Shown one piece after another: positions 45,434 to 57,903 of a stretch of 64,000 nucleotides of DNA. How positions within the stretch are numbered: the first letter of the stretch is position 1; each line of letters begins with the position of its first letter. A program made the position numbers and the translations under genes. Under the pieces are notes generated by a model that was not told where the DNA came from, searched no databases, and saw only the letters and a program-made list of their open reading frames with translations. The stretch covers positions 5,836,071 to 5,900,070 of the forward strand of contig NC_087380.1 in assembly GCF_963675165.1 (NCBI RefSeq), in the 5' to 3' direction. This DNA is from Halichondria panicea. Its lineage: Eukaryota > Porifera > Demospongiae > Suberitida > Halichondriidae.

Positions 45434-46723
45434 TATTAATACAAAAACTGCTATAGCTGATAGCTGTATATCAAAGCCATAATAACGAGTGCTGGAAGCT
45501 GCGCTGTGCTAATGCCTCTCGCCATGTTTTGCTTTCGCTCAAAAATTGTTAAGAGTTTTAGAAGACGTAATTATAGTTTACTTTGTATATAATGTTACGT
45601 TATTATTATGCCTCGAGGCTGATAGTCAGAAAAGAGCTGCAAAAGCTGCAACGTACACTGCTAGCCTTCAACCTATATCGTTATTTTAGAGACAAATCGG
45701 CCTGGCAACAGCCCTTTATCCCACCCCTTTTTTATTGACAAGAAATGCAATATAGATCTATACATGCTTTTCTATCCTCTGGCTTCTATATATCCTTGAA
45801 GATCTCAATCATCAGGCCATCAGATAGACTTCTATAATGACTGTGTGGTTCAGTGTCAACAATAATTGCATGCATAACATTATACACTCTAATATGATTT
45901 TCCAGTAGGCTACAATCGAGGCTAGGGAGTGGCTACATTTACCTCTATTTAGGATGCGACATTAAAAAATAATTGTCAACGCAGCTGTCGCTACTTTTAG
46001 AGGTCAGAAAATTGCCTGAGCTCGAGGATGTCGCATATACTTGGAGGGTTGCCTTAAATCGAGGTCTTACGGTAGGTAAGGTAGGTAAGGTAGTAGTTTA
46101 CGGTAGGTAGTTTAAGTAGTAGCTAGTTAGCTACTACCTAAAAGTTACTTTCTTCACTAAAATAGTCAACAAGTCATGTGGCATTTAGTTACTGCACATG
46201 TTCAAACGCTTCATTCTGGGTGTGCATATAATCATAGATATAAGAAGGGAGAGGGATGGGAAACGGAGCACGTGCGCACAATCACTTCTGTGTAATGCCA
46301 GAAGTTGATCCGTGTTTCGCCTCTAGACACCCCGCCAACCCAGCGGGAAATGTTATTACTATATCATTCACAGTTCCCCATTGGGACTCTTAGTCCTGTG
46401 CTGAGCATCCACGCCTACTGTGCATTATATAGAAGTGTTGTGTATCTCACCAAGAGCTTGAAAGCTTTCAAAGGCAGTTTTTTGAGTGTTGTATTATCGT
46501 TTCGGCTCTATCTAGTGGCTTTGTGTACCTTCTACAAGGAGAGGCTGTGACTATACAGCCCAAAATATTAATGATCCTCTCTTTCTTAAGTAACTGGGCA
46601 TTGTATACAAGTAAAATCAAAGCCACTTAGCTTAGGTTGGTAAGTAATGTTCATTTTTGTACGGTGGCCCTGAAGGTCACTCAGCAGTTGTGTTCTCAAC
46701 TTGGTGTTCTGCACTTGAGCTTC

Positions 46724-46830
46724 GCTAGTTGAGCCTTGCGCTAGTTGAGTGATCGCTAGTTGAGCTTCGCTAGTTGAGCCTTCGCTAGTTGAGACTTCGC
46801 TAGTTGAGTCTTCGATAGTTGACGACCTTT
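46724..46830 (-). repeat. 15-bp minisatellite, left array
   Basis: About seven units of the form CTCAACTAGCGAAGN on the minus strand, reading as STSEx repeats in one frame. Inverted relative to the right array. Confidence 0.92.
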
Positions 46831-47382
46831 GACCTATGGGTGTGGTTTGATGCACTAAAGGTACGTACGTACGTACATGCAGGCAAGTGGCAAGATCCAA
46901 GCTTTACAATGACAGTATACAGCACTACAGTATATTTATCAAGAGATATAGATATAGACAACAACTAGAGCTACAAGACAAGTTGTACAGAAATACAGGC
47001 CAGAAATTATGGCCTGGGCATATTAATATTACATGTTCTGTTTTGTGAAGTTAGTGAAAGAATAATTATTACTCAAAGAAGAATATTACTCAAAGAAGTA
47101 CTCATGACAATGTACGTGAGGGCAACTCAATAAATATTCAATAAACAAAAGAGCAAATGATTTGACTGATGAAGATGTGTATCAGGTTGCACAATGAATA
47201 CCAGATGAGATAGATCTACAGGTTCACTATAGTTAAACTCTTCTTACTTCACTTCAGTGGCTAGCCAGCTAGCTATTCTTGATCTTGCAAGCTATTTCTC
47301 ATTAATATGGTCTCGCTTGCTAGGTAGCTGCAGTTACCAACAAACCACACCCATAGGTCAAAGGTCGTAAACTATCGAAGAC

Positions 47383-47680
47383 TCAACTATAGCGAAGGCT
47401 CAACTAGCGATCACTCAACTAGCGATCACTCAACTAGCGAAGGCTCAACTAGCGAAGACTCAACTAGCGAAGACTCAACTAGCAAAGGCTCAACTAGCGA
47501 TCGCTAGTTGTAGCGATCACTCAACTAGCGATCACTCAACTAGCAATCACTCAACTAGTGAAAACTCAACTAGCGAAGGCTCAACTAGCGAAGACTCAAC
47601 TAGCGAAGACTCAACTATAGAGAAGGCTCAACTAGCGATCACTCAACTAGCGGAGGCTCAACTAGCAAAGCTCAAGTGCA
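47383..47680 (+). repeat. 15-bp minisatellite, right array
   Basis: About 19 units of CTCAACTAGC plus five variable bases (GAAGG, GAAGA, GATCA and others). A local inversion (ctagttgtagcg) interrupts it near 47500. It is longer than the left array, so it expanded or contracted after the inverted duplication. Confidence 0.95.
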
Positions 47681-47788
47681 GAACACCAAGTTGAGAACAC
47701 AACTGCTGAGTGACCTTCAGGGCCACCGAATTTTTGTCATAGTAAGCTGGTTTTGAAAAGCAGACTTTTTGTGTACCCATTTAGAAAT

Positions 47789-48040
47789 TTATATCAATGA
47801 TTGAATGTAGGTAAATGTCTCTTTGTATTCATTGATAGTTGGTTCATCGTATCGGCACAGTAATTTACGATAGAACTTTGCTACATTTTCATAATTCTCT
47901 ATCATGTCCGTGACTGTATTGGAATACTCAACGGTACAGACAGAGCTCCTCTCAAGAATTTGCCTGTCCAAACTGCTTTTTACTGCTTGGAGGGGTCTCA
48001 CTAACTGTTGATACCTTGTTGTGACTGTTCCACTAGCCAT
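47789..48040 (-). CDS. Hypothetical 83-residue helical protein
   Basis: The ATG frame MASGTVTTRYQQLVRPLQAVKSSLD..., ending YIQSLI-stop, is predicted helical and has no signal peptide. No family is recognised. Start context and amino-acid composition look protein-like, but it lies inside the foldback element. It could be an element-encoded or captured exon, or chance. Confidence 0.35.
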   Translation of the reverse strand: MASGTVTTRYQQLVRPLQAVKSSLDRQILERSSVCTVEYSNTVTDMIENYENVAKFYRKLLCRYDEPTINEYKETFTYIQSLI

Positions 48041-48192
48041 TGCTAATACATGGAGCTCAGTACCTAGTTTATAGCCTAGTACTAGCTAGAAGCATGGGCT
48101 GGAGGAAATAAAGAAGAAAACATTGACCGAAACGCGGATCCTCAATGTTATTTACGTAGCATTTCCCATCCCTCTCCATTCTTATATCTATG

Positions 48193-49001
48193 GTAAAGTC
48201 GAGTCAAAATACCCTGCATGATGCAAGAATTAACTCAAAGCAAAAGAGGGGAAGGGCGTTTATTCAAGATGTCATTTTCGGATGTCTCTGTGATGAGAGC
48301 TGACTCGTAAGCTAGCTAGAACGTGAGCAACAAACAAGGTAAGCAGGCAACCCTAACTGGATCTATTATGCAAAATACAACTTCATATTAACATTCATAT
48401 TGCAGGAAATGGAACAAAAGGGTCCAAGTTCACCTCTCAGCATGATCAAACAATTAAGGTACCTGTCTTTTCAGATGGATATATCACCATGCAGCTATAA
48501 TTATAGCTACCATGCACTGTATAGTACAAGCTATAGCTATAGCAATAAACGAAATTAGCTGAATCAATTCTAAATGTTCACTATAATAATTATGATAACG
48601 AAGTGATATTATCACTTCGCATAATTGGAAAAAAGTGCTTCAATTCGAGACAAAAATCTGCAGTTGAGTATGCGCTTAAAATAAAGATACGGAAACTGTA
48701 TACGAACTTACCAGAACGAGCTAGGGTTACCAATTGGCTTGTCTCTATTATGTGTTTGTCCCAATATACGATAATGTATTTTATATTCGGTGGCATCAGT
48801 GATGCCTGTCTGTCAGCCACAACTTATTATGTCATCACCTACTGTAAAGCTTGAATATAATAAATTATTCTAGTGCTGAGCTATAACTAACTATAAGTAT
48901 AGAGTATACGTAGCAACACTTCATGGAAAAATTTTGCTATGCACTATTCTGCAAATGGCATTCTATAGATTGCATAAATTCAATAAAACGTGGCTAGAAG
49001 C
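48193..49001. other. Intergenic, one possible orphan exon
   Basis: 48405-48460 (EMEQKGPSSPLSMIKQLR) is bracketed by a good acceptor (tattgcag) and a donor (gtacct) on the plus strand, and an ATG (MSFSDVSVMRADS) lies upstream near 48269. The phases do not give a long product, so no gene is called. From 48.9 kb the dispersed 'gcacaccgaggca' repeat follows. Confidence 0.4.
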
Positions 49002-51419
49002 CTATATAATTACAATTGTATATAGAAACTCTTTTGCACGAATATCGGTGCACACCGAGGCACAATTAGGCACAATTATATGCATGCACTTATGCACTAG
49101 TTGTTTTTTTACCTTTATAAACATCTCAAAAGAAAGTTGATCGATAGAAGGAAGAGAAGCAAACTCGTAGAATGCAGTCAATTCTTGACTTTCAAGATTC
49201 TTGAACACCAGACCTTTAGAAGGATCCATCAAAACTGAGTATACATCTCCTATAGTTGTCAGCTTAGGTAGGCGGGCCAGAAACTGTGGAAGAGCTTTGC
49301 CCAGTACAGACTTAATGGAAGCAAGTGCATTCGGTGCATCCAAATCGGTACCCTGTAAAGTGCATCATTCACAGCATTGCGTTAAGGGCTTAGCAAACCT
49401 TAGAGTTACCACTGTCCTGGAAAATACCAAAGTTGCATGTTAAATCTGAGGTGAAACTTCCTTGGAAATTCTGCAAAAAGGTATCTATTTGTGCTATGCA
49501 GTATAACTTTATTACCTCCAGTGATTTCCGAAGACTGGGGAGCAGCACCTCAGAACCCACCTCCTCACAACGGGGGTCCAAAAACATGCACAATTTGGGG
49601 ATGGGGTCAGAGTCCAACATAATTGAATGGACAGTGCTCCCAAACTGAGGGGTCTCTTCCATTGCCATGGTAACCACAGGGAGGGTGATCATTGGGGCAC
49701 CTAGTGTGATGCAGGCAACATTCTCTTGCAAAGATTCCACACTGAGGAGTGGCTCTCTCCACATCCTAGCAGCCACTGCTTTGGCCAGTAGACCCCCAAA
49801 TGAGAAACCTATAGGAAGTACATGATTTGTTGTAATGTTGAACAATGCCTCTGAAAATATGTGGCGTGTCAGACAGTAGAAGATTTTACAACAAGTGAAA
49901 CAGGTTTACCACTGCTATTACCATGCATACCTGTGAATACAATTCGATATCCGTCGTGCAATTGACGAACAAAGAATCGCAGTGGAATCCTATCACTTTG
50001 TATCTGAATTCCTGTGTATACAAATTTTGTAAAATTTAGTGTTATAGCCCATCAGAATGTACGTACCTTGTTCAAAAGAAGTGAATTTCTTCATCCAGTC
50101 TGAGAGGAATGGCTCACTCCGGAAAGCAACATAGAACACTTTTTCCTGTCTAGCGATGAGGTAGCGATCGACATCTTCTCTGTCTTGTGATCGAGAGAGT
50201 GACGCTTCTTCGAGGGAGTGCTCAGGAAACCTCTTGTTGAAGAAATCTTTGTAGTCGGCAACAGTGCAAGTGCTAGTGGCTAGACTACACAAGCAAGCAT
50301 GGTAGACAATATCTTTACTGAAGAGTGGTAAAACCTCTTCTTTAATGGGGAGTTTTTGCTCCTCTAGAGGCTGGCTTGCCTCTTTATCTAATAAACCAAT
50401 TTCTCTCAAAGCCCATTCGTAAATGCTGTTGTCTACAAGCAGGTCACAGCTATACATCTTAGCAAGGACTTTCCTGACACTGTCGGGCCCAATTCCAGAT
50501 TTCAACGTGTCCTTTATAAAGCCGAGCAAGGCTCTTTTTACACACCGTACATTCTGTTGCTCATCCTCTTCAGAATCTATTAGAAGTGTCTTAATTGATT
50601 CCAACTGTTTTCGCAGTTTCTGTGAAAGAGCCTCAAGGAGGTGAGAATTGCCTGCAAAGGATGAAACCAACACATATAGATTACTTTGTGCAACAGGGGG
50701 TGGTGATATACCTTCCTCTGCCAGCAATACATCTTTGGCACTTGATTCATCTAAAAGAAGAACACAATAATTGATACAGAGGATTTCAGGTTGGTTGGCA
50801 GAAGTTAAAAGTTGAAGTGCACGCAACCATGTCCACATACTGTGTGTTTCTCCCTACTAATGTAATTAGTGGTCATGGTTGACTGCACTTCAACGTTTAA
50901 TGTCAGCTTACGATTTAAAATGTGATCCTTCGCTATGGCAATAGCATGTGCTTTGTTGTTTCCACCAGCAGAATGCTCTACTGCTTTGATTATCTTCAGC
51001 CATGTTGGCTCTCCGTGCTTTTTGGTGTCATAGCCCATACGCACATACTCTGCTACTGTGTCAGCTAAACAATCCTGAACATCTCCCTTGTGTGTGCTCT
51101 CGAACTCATCCAACTTGTTACGCCTTATCCTGAGAGCTGTTCCAATAGCCTTCCATTTTGCGGCAACAGGAGAGAGAGCTTCAATTACGTCAAACATGTC
51201 CTCCTCCCCTGTGCATAGAGCCACGGAGCAGTCAGTACATTATCAGCGACACCAAACAATATTAAGGAAACCATTCATTATTATTAAATCATCATGTTCA
51301 TCTTCACTTACCAAGTGTTTTGTTATCCACTGCTGAAAGATCTGTAGCTTCGGCTGTAGCTGCTAAAGGAACAAATTAGTAAGAGAAAGAATAGCTATTA
51401 CAGACTTACCTTCAGTCAT
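49002..51419 (-). CDS. Death-domain / class-3 lipase-like fusion protein, copy 2
   Basis: Nine phased exons: 51410-51419, 51312-51359, 50912-51208, 50712-50750, 50067-50651, 49931-50011, 49516-49808, 49399-49470, 49002-49352, giving about 591 residues. Exon lengths equal copy 1 except exons 2 and 9. The death domain is intact (EEDMFDVIEALSPVAAKW, ...SAGGNN). The lipase part has VFYVAFRSEP, GFSFGGLLAKAVA (nucleophile Ser) and LDSDPIPKL (acid). The last exon continues past a possible donor (gtaaaaaaac) to a longer tail (VKKQLVHKCMH...) than copy 1. The 3' end, and with it any catalytic His, is uncertain. It is transcribed divergently from PPWD1 with 132 bp between start codons, so the two probably share a promoter. 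Open throughout; likely functional. Confidence 0.85.
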
Positions 51420-51551
51420 GGTTAAGTTTCTGTGATCACAGTACAGATAGATGTATGCTGTGATAAATACGCCCAGTTTTGTAGAAGTGGGCGTGTGCAG
51501 TAAGTTTTGTCAAAGAGGTGTGTGCCAGGGCGGGGCTGTGCATCGGAAAGC
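51420..51551. promoter_or_regulatory. Bidirectional promoter between death-lipase copy 2 and PPWD1
   Basis: 132 bp separate the two ATGs. The segment holds AGAAGTGGGCGTG and the GC box GGGCGGGGC (from 51528); no TATA box is seen. Both words, and their spacing to the death-lipase gene, are retained in the relic next to copy 1 (GC box at 3996-4004). Confidence 0.7.
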
Positions 51552-54500
51552 ATGGCTACTGAGCTTGAGAATGAGAGGGACGGTAGAAAGCGAAAGATTA
51601 GCGCTGGGTCTCCTCCACCTGCAGAAGAAGAGGTAATTGGACCTATGCCAGTGGCTCCTGAGAATGCAGCCAAGAAGAGGAAGAAAGGTGACCTAGCTGC
51701 TGCAATGGAAGTAAAAATTGTTTGCCAGTGGCGGAATTGGATTCATTGAGCATGAGTAGTCTATTGTAACAACAACATTGAGACCACTGACTATAGATTA
51801 TCTTAGTGAATAATCTTTATCCATTCACCAGATACTTTCTGACAAACATTTTCGTCACCTCAGCAACTGTTAAGTTTTTTCGTCAATGCACTCATGTACA
51901 CACAGTTCTCCCCTATGAGAAGATGTACCTTGACAACCTGCCGTGTGCTGAGATGTACCAAACCAGCTACATGCATCGCGACGTCATCACACACCTCATC
52001 TCCACCAAGTCAGTGCAGGCCCATGACTAGTTAGTCATCAGTACAGTGCTACATAGCATATTGTACTTGTAACACCTCCTTTAAGTATAGTTGACCAATT
52101 AATGTTCCTTGGCTGTAATTGTTTGTTACTTGACAGTATTTCTTGTTACATATTGAATAGGGTGCTTACTCTTGCAATGACAGTACTTCTTGTTACATAT
52201 TGAATAGGGTGCTTACTCTTGCAATGACATGTATTTTAAATAAGGTAAATTATTACTGACTGTACATTTGCCACAGGACTGACTTCCTGGTGACAGGCAG
52301 TCAGGATGGCCACGTTAAGTTCTGGAAGAAGCAAGAGGAGGGGATAGAGTTTGTCAAACATTTCAGAGCTCACCTTGGTAAATTGTTTTGTTAGTCACGT
52401 GTATTAGCTAGCCAGTACTGTGCTTGAATGTACACTACCGTATATCGGGGAATTTTCGTGGGGTAAAATTTAGTTCAATTCGAATATATAAATAAGCATT
52501 GCATGCGTTCCAGTAACGTTTTCGTGGAGGTCAGCTTGCCCATGAAAATATCGAAAATTTCACGCTATACGGTACTGTCATATGTATAGGTCAACGTTAA
52601 TTTGCCCGTAAAACCCACTATAGTTATTATCCATGTTCACATTAGGAAACCAAAGCCTACATGTATGTGGAAATGGATTACCACTCCGAACACCAATCCT
52701 AGAAGCTATCGATTAGAGTCAGGAGCTTGTGTCACAGTTACATGTATAATAATTATGGTTATAATTTCTATGGTTTTTTGGCTACAGAAAATGTGACACT
52801 CTCACACTAGCTCCACCCTCACCCCCACAGGCAGGATCAACGGCATGTCAGTGAGTGCGGACGGACTGCTCCTCTGTACTACGTCTGATGACAAGGCTCT
52901 CAAGATATTCGATGTTATCAACTTTGGTGAGCACAATTATCTTCATACACAATCTGTTAAAATACATGTAGCTGGGTGTGTAAAATATACACAACGTGTA
53001 CTAGCTGATCTTCACCCATAATTATATTGTATTGTAGCTGGTAATTTTTCGTTGGTGCAAATTTTTATATGAACTACACCCAATTAGTATTCTAAATGAA
53101 AGCACCGCGGGTGCTGATGCCTCGGTGGAGGTGCCAAAGCTACATAACATAAAGCTACTAATAACTAGCTTTTATACACACATTAATTATAATGAATTTT
53201 GCTGCATGCAGAATATAGAATCACAGGGAAAACTCAAAGAGTGGGTAATGATCGACCATGATTGTTGTTAAAAACGATTGATGCCAAAAGTTCAAGTAAT
53301 GGCTGCAAGTCAGCGCAGCAGAGCCTTGCAGCTCTCTTCTCACTCTTGCAGCTACCAATAGCTATTGGTAGCGTTCTAATGCAGAGCTAACTACTAAGTA
53401 GAGTAGCAACACTCGGTGAACAAGTTTTGCTACGGACTGACTCTTCTGAAAAGGCTGCAATGGCATTCCAAGTAAGCAAAACTAGGCATAACTCGAGAAC
53501 GAAGCTTTATTTTGCAAATCCACAAATACCAAGCCAAGAAAACATGACTAGAAGCCTATAGAAACTCTTACTTGCACTTCATTGATCCTTGAGCAGCTGA
53601 AACAGTCTACACACACAGAGACACACACACAGACAAACACACTACCGTATACCTCGCTTGCGCATGCGCACCGAGGCATAATAATTATTCATACAGCTTA
53701 GGATAGTGGTGTAGAGCCTATTTCACAGAATAATATCTGTACTGTAATACTATTTTCGGGTTACTAAATGCAAAACAAAAATTAATACGAAAATGTCCAC
53801 TCGATATACAAAAATAACCCGCTATACAGTATCTTAGACTAGAATGTGCATGTGGTGATATTTGTAGGCTTTCTTAACGGCTAATTTTGACAGTCAATAA
53901 TACATCGGTCTTATAATTCAGCTTTTGGGGAATGCGTCTTATGCATGCTGATCTAGTACATCTCTATTATTTACTTGTCCTAATAAATGCAGATATGATC
54001 AACATGTTTCGACTGAAGTTTGTGCCCACCCACTGTGTCTGGTTGTTCACTGGGGGAGCTGCTACACCTGCAGTGGCATGGTCAGTTAATTGAGTTACAA
54101 GGGCTGAATATATACGGTTTATGGCAGGTCTTGAAGGTGTGATCAGTAATTTATCATTATGTGTGCTCAATGACATGTAGAAAAGGTGAGATTATAGATA
54201 CTACTAGCCCTGAGAAACTGAGCTGTAACAACTATACATAAGTTTCGTACACTGTACTTTTCATCTAACGTCTGCCCCCCTCCCTCCAGTTGTGAGCAGG
54301 ATCGTCCGGTGATCCATGTGTACGATGGGCGGGGTGAAAACAAGGAAATAGCCATTTTGGATAACCTCCACTCCTCACCTATCACTTTCATGGAGGTACA
54401 TACAGACATCACTAGTCACTGTGCATTGAATATCACTGCATTGAATATCACTGTAAACAGTTAATTAAGGTACTTTTCTAGTTAGCTTTGAGAGGCTGTA

Positions 54501-57500
54501 CGTGACATTTATTTGTAGGCTCTATAACCATCAATTAGACAAAGTTATCAATGATGCAATTTACAGAATGCTTGGGGTGAGCCATTTCAGAATGCTTTCT
54601 GTAGCCCAGACTCGTTGTATCACACACATGTACATAATTTTATGCGTATGGTGTACCCCATCATTCAAGACCAACCCCCTTCCCCTTTACAGTATGACAG
54701 TCAACATGACATTGTCGTGTCAGGGGACCAATCGGGTATGGTTGAGTACTGGAGTGGCCCTGCACAGGAGTATGGCTTCCCCAGAGCCGCCAAGTTCCAA
54801 CACAAGATAGACACTGACCTCTACGAGTTTGCCAAGGTACACGTGTGTAAAGTGTATACAGTCTAATGTTCTTACAATAAGTAGTTTGTTCATTTCAATC
54901 CAGCCGATTACATCATGTACGCATGTACTTCATTTGATGTGTTCACTATAACTAACCATTTTTTCATGGATTGTGATTTTGGTGTATGCAAGTTTCTAGA
55001 AGATATTAATTTAGAGATGCCCCTGATTTCAGTTTTGAATAAGGTTCGGTGACTTACATGTATTGTAAGCAGAGTTCCATCTGTATAACAGTATATAGTA
55101 GTTCGGTGATGGTTAACCCTTTCTGACCTTTAATTAGAGTCTCTCTGTTAAATCCGGTGATTCCTAAAGGGCAAACCTATCAGAACTAAGACTATAAGTT
55201 ATTGAAAAGGGGTCGGTAAGTGCATGCAAACCTACAAACAAAGATTTAGGTTACCTCGATCCCATTGACCTCTTCTCCCCATCATAAACACCAATTAATG
55301 ATACAATGATACATACTGTTTTGCATGTTGGGCTCGCTCATTTTATAATTGTCCCCCTCCTCCCAGCACAAGACCACTCCCCTGTCGCTCACATTTTCAC
55401 CTAATGGTCGACTGTTTGCGGTGATATCACGTGATCGAAAGGTGAGAGTCTTCCACACACTCACGGGGAAGCTGCACAGAGTATTTGATGAGGCTCTGGA
55501 CATATTCACGGAACAACAACAGGTAACTACATGTATTTACTGTTATATGGTGTCATTGCATCAAGAGTCCACAATCAGTCTGCTGAATTTAGAAAGAGCA
55601 TGATGTAGGCCATAACTCTGACTCTGTGCAGAGGCGGCATGAACTTCTTGGCTTTCCTTCGACACTTCCAATACACAGGAGCAATCCGGAAGATTCTCAA
55701 ACCTCGTCGTTAAATATGCAGAACCGAATAGTAGTGAAATAACCGTTAGAATGAGAAAATTGACTAGCGTGAAGGCTAGCCTCACACTGCTGTTAAAGTG
55801 CTGGTCACAGCAAGGTCCAACGTTTGTTCCATCACAAGTCATTGTAGGGACGGTAGTATTTCCAACTCTTTTAAAACCGCCACAGCCAAAGCCACAATCA
55901 AGAGGTAGCTCGTTATCCATAAGAATATGCAAACAAAAGCAGACACCTACAATTGCTATTAATCCGATGAGTACAAAGAGTCGGTATTTAATTGTAGACT
56001 GGCGGTGACAGCCGCCCGAGCGTGTAGCGCGAGCGACTGGCAAACTGCCTATCAGTCACTCGTCTCAGCGGAAGTGTAATAGATCGTATGACACTACTAA
56101 ACATGAATATCGTTATAGATAATGTGGTTAAATTTTGCTATGAGATTCAGCTACTATGGAATGCACTGAATCCCCTGAAGTGTAAGTGCGGTTACAATTA
56201 CAGGGCTAATATGACGTTGAGCAATCTGATAGGCTGCAATGCTCGTTGCAGCTGAGACGAGTGACTGATAGACAGTTTGCCAGTCCCTCGCGGTACACGA
56301 GGGGCTGTCGCCGCCAGTCTAATTTAATTGCTGGATTTTTGTCAGCTGCTAAAACGTAGCATATAACTCCCATATACAACAAGCCTAGAATCATGCATAG
56401 AACGAGAAAGACAGTGCTTAGTGTGACACTTGTACCAGAGCATAAGTCTTCTGAGCTCTCAATCATTGCGATAATTGCCGAGTATAGTATGTCAATTTTA
56501 AGGATCACAGTGAGTGCATCGATAGCAGTACACCAGTGCTTTTCATCCAATTCTTTGTTCTTCCTAGAGGCTATAGCCGAATCAATTTTCTCCCTTAGTA
56601 CATGGCTTATTTGAGGCCCCAATAGGAAAATCACTAGAGCTATTCCAATGAATACAGTGCCCACAATTTGAGCAGCTTCCAGATCTCCTCCATAGAAAAC
56701 AACCAACTGCGTGATATTGTCACCAACAAAATATAAGATGGCCCCAATATGTTGCAGTATTAGTGAGAATATACGGTACGTATACCATTCTTTAGTTAGC
56801 TTCAGATGAAAGATTGTTATGACAATCGATAGAGCCAGGAACAGTACAATCATCAATGCGAACATGGCGTATGCTGCACCAACACTTTGACTGCTTAGCA
56901 TGATGCTCTCTTGTATGATAGTGTGGAGCATGTTGACTAGCAGTAGGGACACGAGCACTCCTCGGCACTCTGGGAGGTCCTGTGAGAGGGGAGAGGATAT
57001 GTACTCTGAATATTTAATTGTCAACTTTTTGAACTGCAAGTAATAAGGGCCATATTGTTTTTGCTAGCAAGATTGCCAGAAAATATTGCAGTAGTACAAT
57101 TAATTGTTTCTATAACATTCTGATAATTGACTGACTTACTGCCATTGCAAAACTTGCACTTGTACGAGGTGTAGTAGTAGTCTCTGTGTAAACTTGATCT
57201 GGCTTAGCTGTTGATCTGGCTTAACTGTTACATGTAATTCTGCTTGTTTATATAAATACCAAAGTGCAATTGTCAGCAAATACACAGTACTGATGAGATT
57301 CATTGTCCTAGCCATTAATTGTACACACCATAGTTATTTGTTGACTTGACATTATTCACTAATGTACATGTATAATCTTACACACTGCACACACAATATA
57401 GAAAACACCACAGCTGCCCAATATGGAGTTTGGTCGTCGCCTGGCTACAGAGAGAGAGCTAGACAAATCACCAGCTTTCTCTCTCTCCAATACAAGTAAG

Positions 57501-57872
57501 TGGACACACTCTGAAAGGGCGTGTTCGTTCGTATGTAGATGTTTTCCCTGTGCATGTACAGTACATGTATATAGTTAGTTGTTATCATAATGGCATTATC
57601 TGGTGGGACTTTCCTGGGGAAATGCCTTACAAAATACAGGGCAGATTATCTTCCCCCATTGTATTTCCCCAGGAAAGTCCCACCAGATAATGCTATAACA
57701 TCTAACTATCTATTATCTTCCCCCATTGTGGGTACTAGATTATGTAGTGTACCAGTGTCTATGCACCAACGAGTGTAGATTATCAATGTGTATTTTTGTG
57801 TCATATTGCAGTGTTTGATGAGACTGGCAACTTCCTGATGTTCGCCAGCATGGTAGGGATCAAAGGTCAGTC

Positions 57873-57903
<31 letters not shown>

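Larger units (their letters stand above)
44685..47788. other. Repeat-rich stretch without a supported gene
   Basis: Contents: a tandem 56-bp duplication (about 44823-44938), the MITE at 44970-45433, a degenerate CCGTAAGACCTCG-type element at about 45915-46077, and the nested inverted repeat from 46233. Any 5' exon of the GTPase gene in here was not recognised. Confidence 0.6.
46233..48192. mobile_element. Nested inverted-repeat element with a 15-bp minisatellite
   Basis: Outer ends: CATAGATATAAGAAGGGAGA and an inverted copy with one change (31 bp similar, then GATCCGYGTTTCG inside). Inner inverted arms: 46663-46850 and 47341-47727, with matching borders (ggtggccctgaaggtcactc; gacctttgacctatgggtgt). 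Each inner arm carries an array of a 15-bp unit (CTCAACTAGCGAAGG and variants), about 7 units on the left and about 19 on the right. The small frame at 47789-48040 lies between the inner and outer right ends. It looks like one composite foldback element. Confidence 0.8.

Noticed and set aside
46586-46900. Minus-strand frame with STSEx repeats as a gene
   Set aside because: It has no ATG start, is formed entirely by the minisatellite arm and its borders, and the inverted arm does not keep the frame.
47383-47680. Regular repeat with short variable segments, superficially CRISPR-like
   Set aside because: The unit is only 15 bp and the variable part is about 5 bp from a small set of words, in animal intergenic DNA with an inverted partner. 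It is a minisatellite.
48590-48854. Overlapping open frames on both strands, considered as the missing 3' exon of death-lipase copy 2
   Set aside because: No lipase-type His motif, no acceptor in the correct phase, and no counterpart near copy 1.
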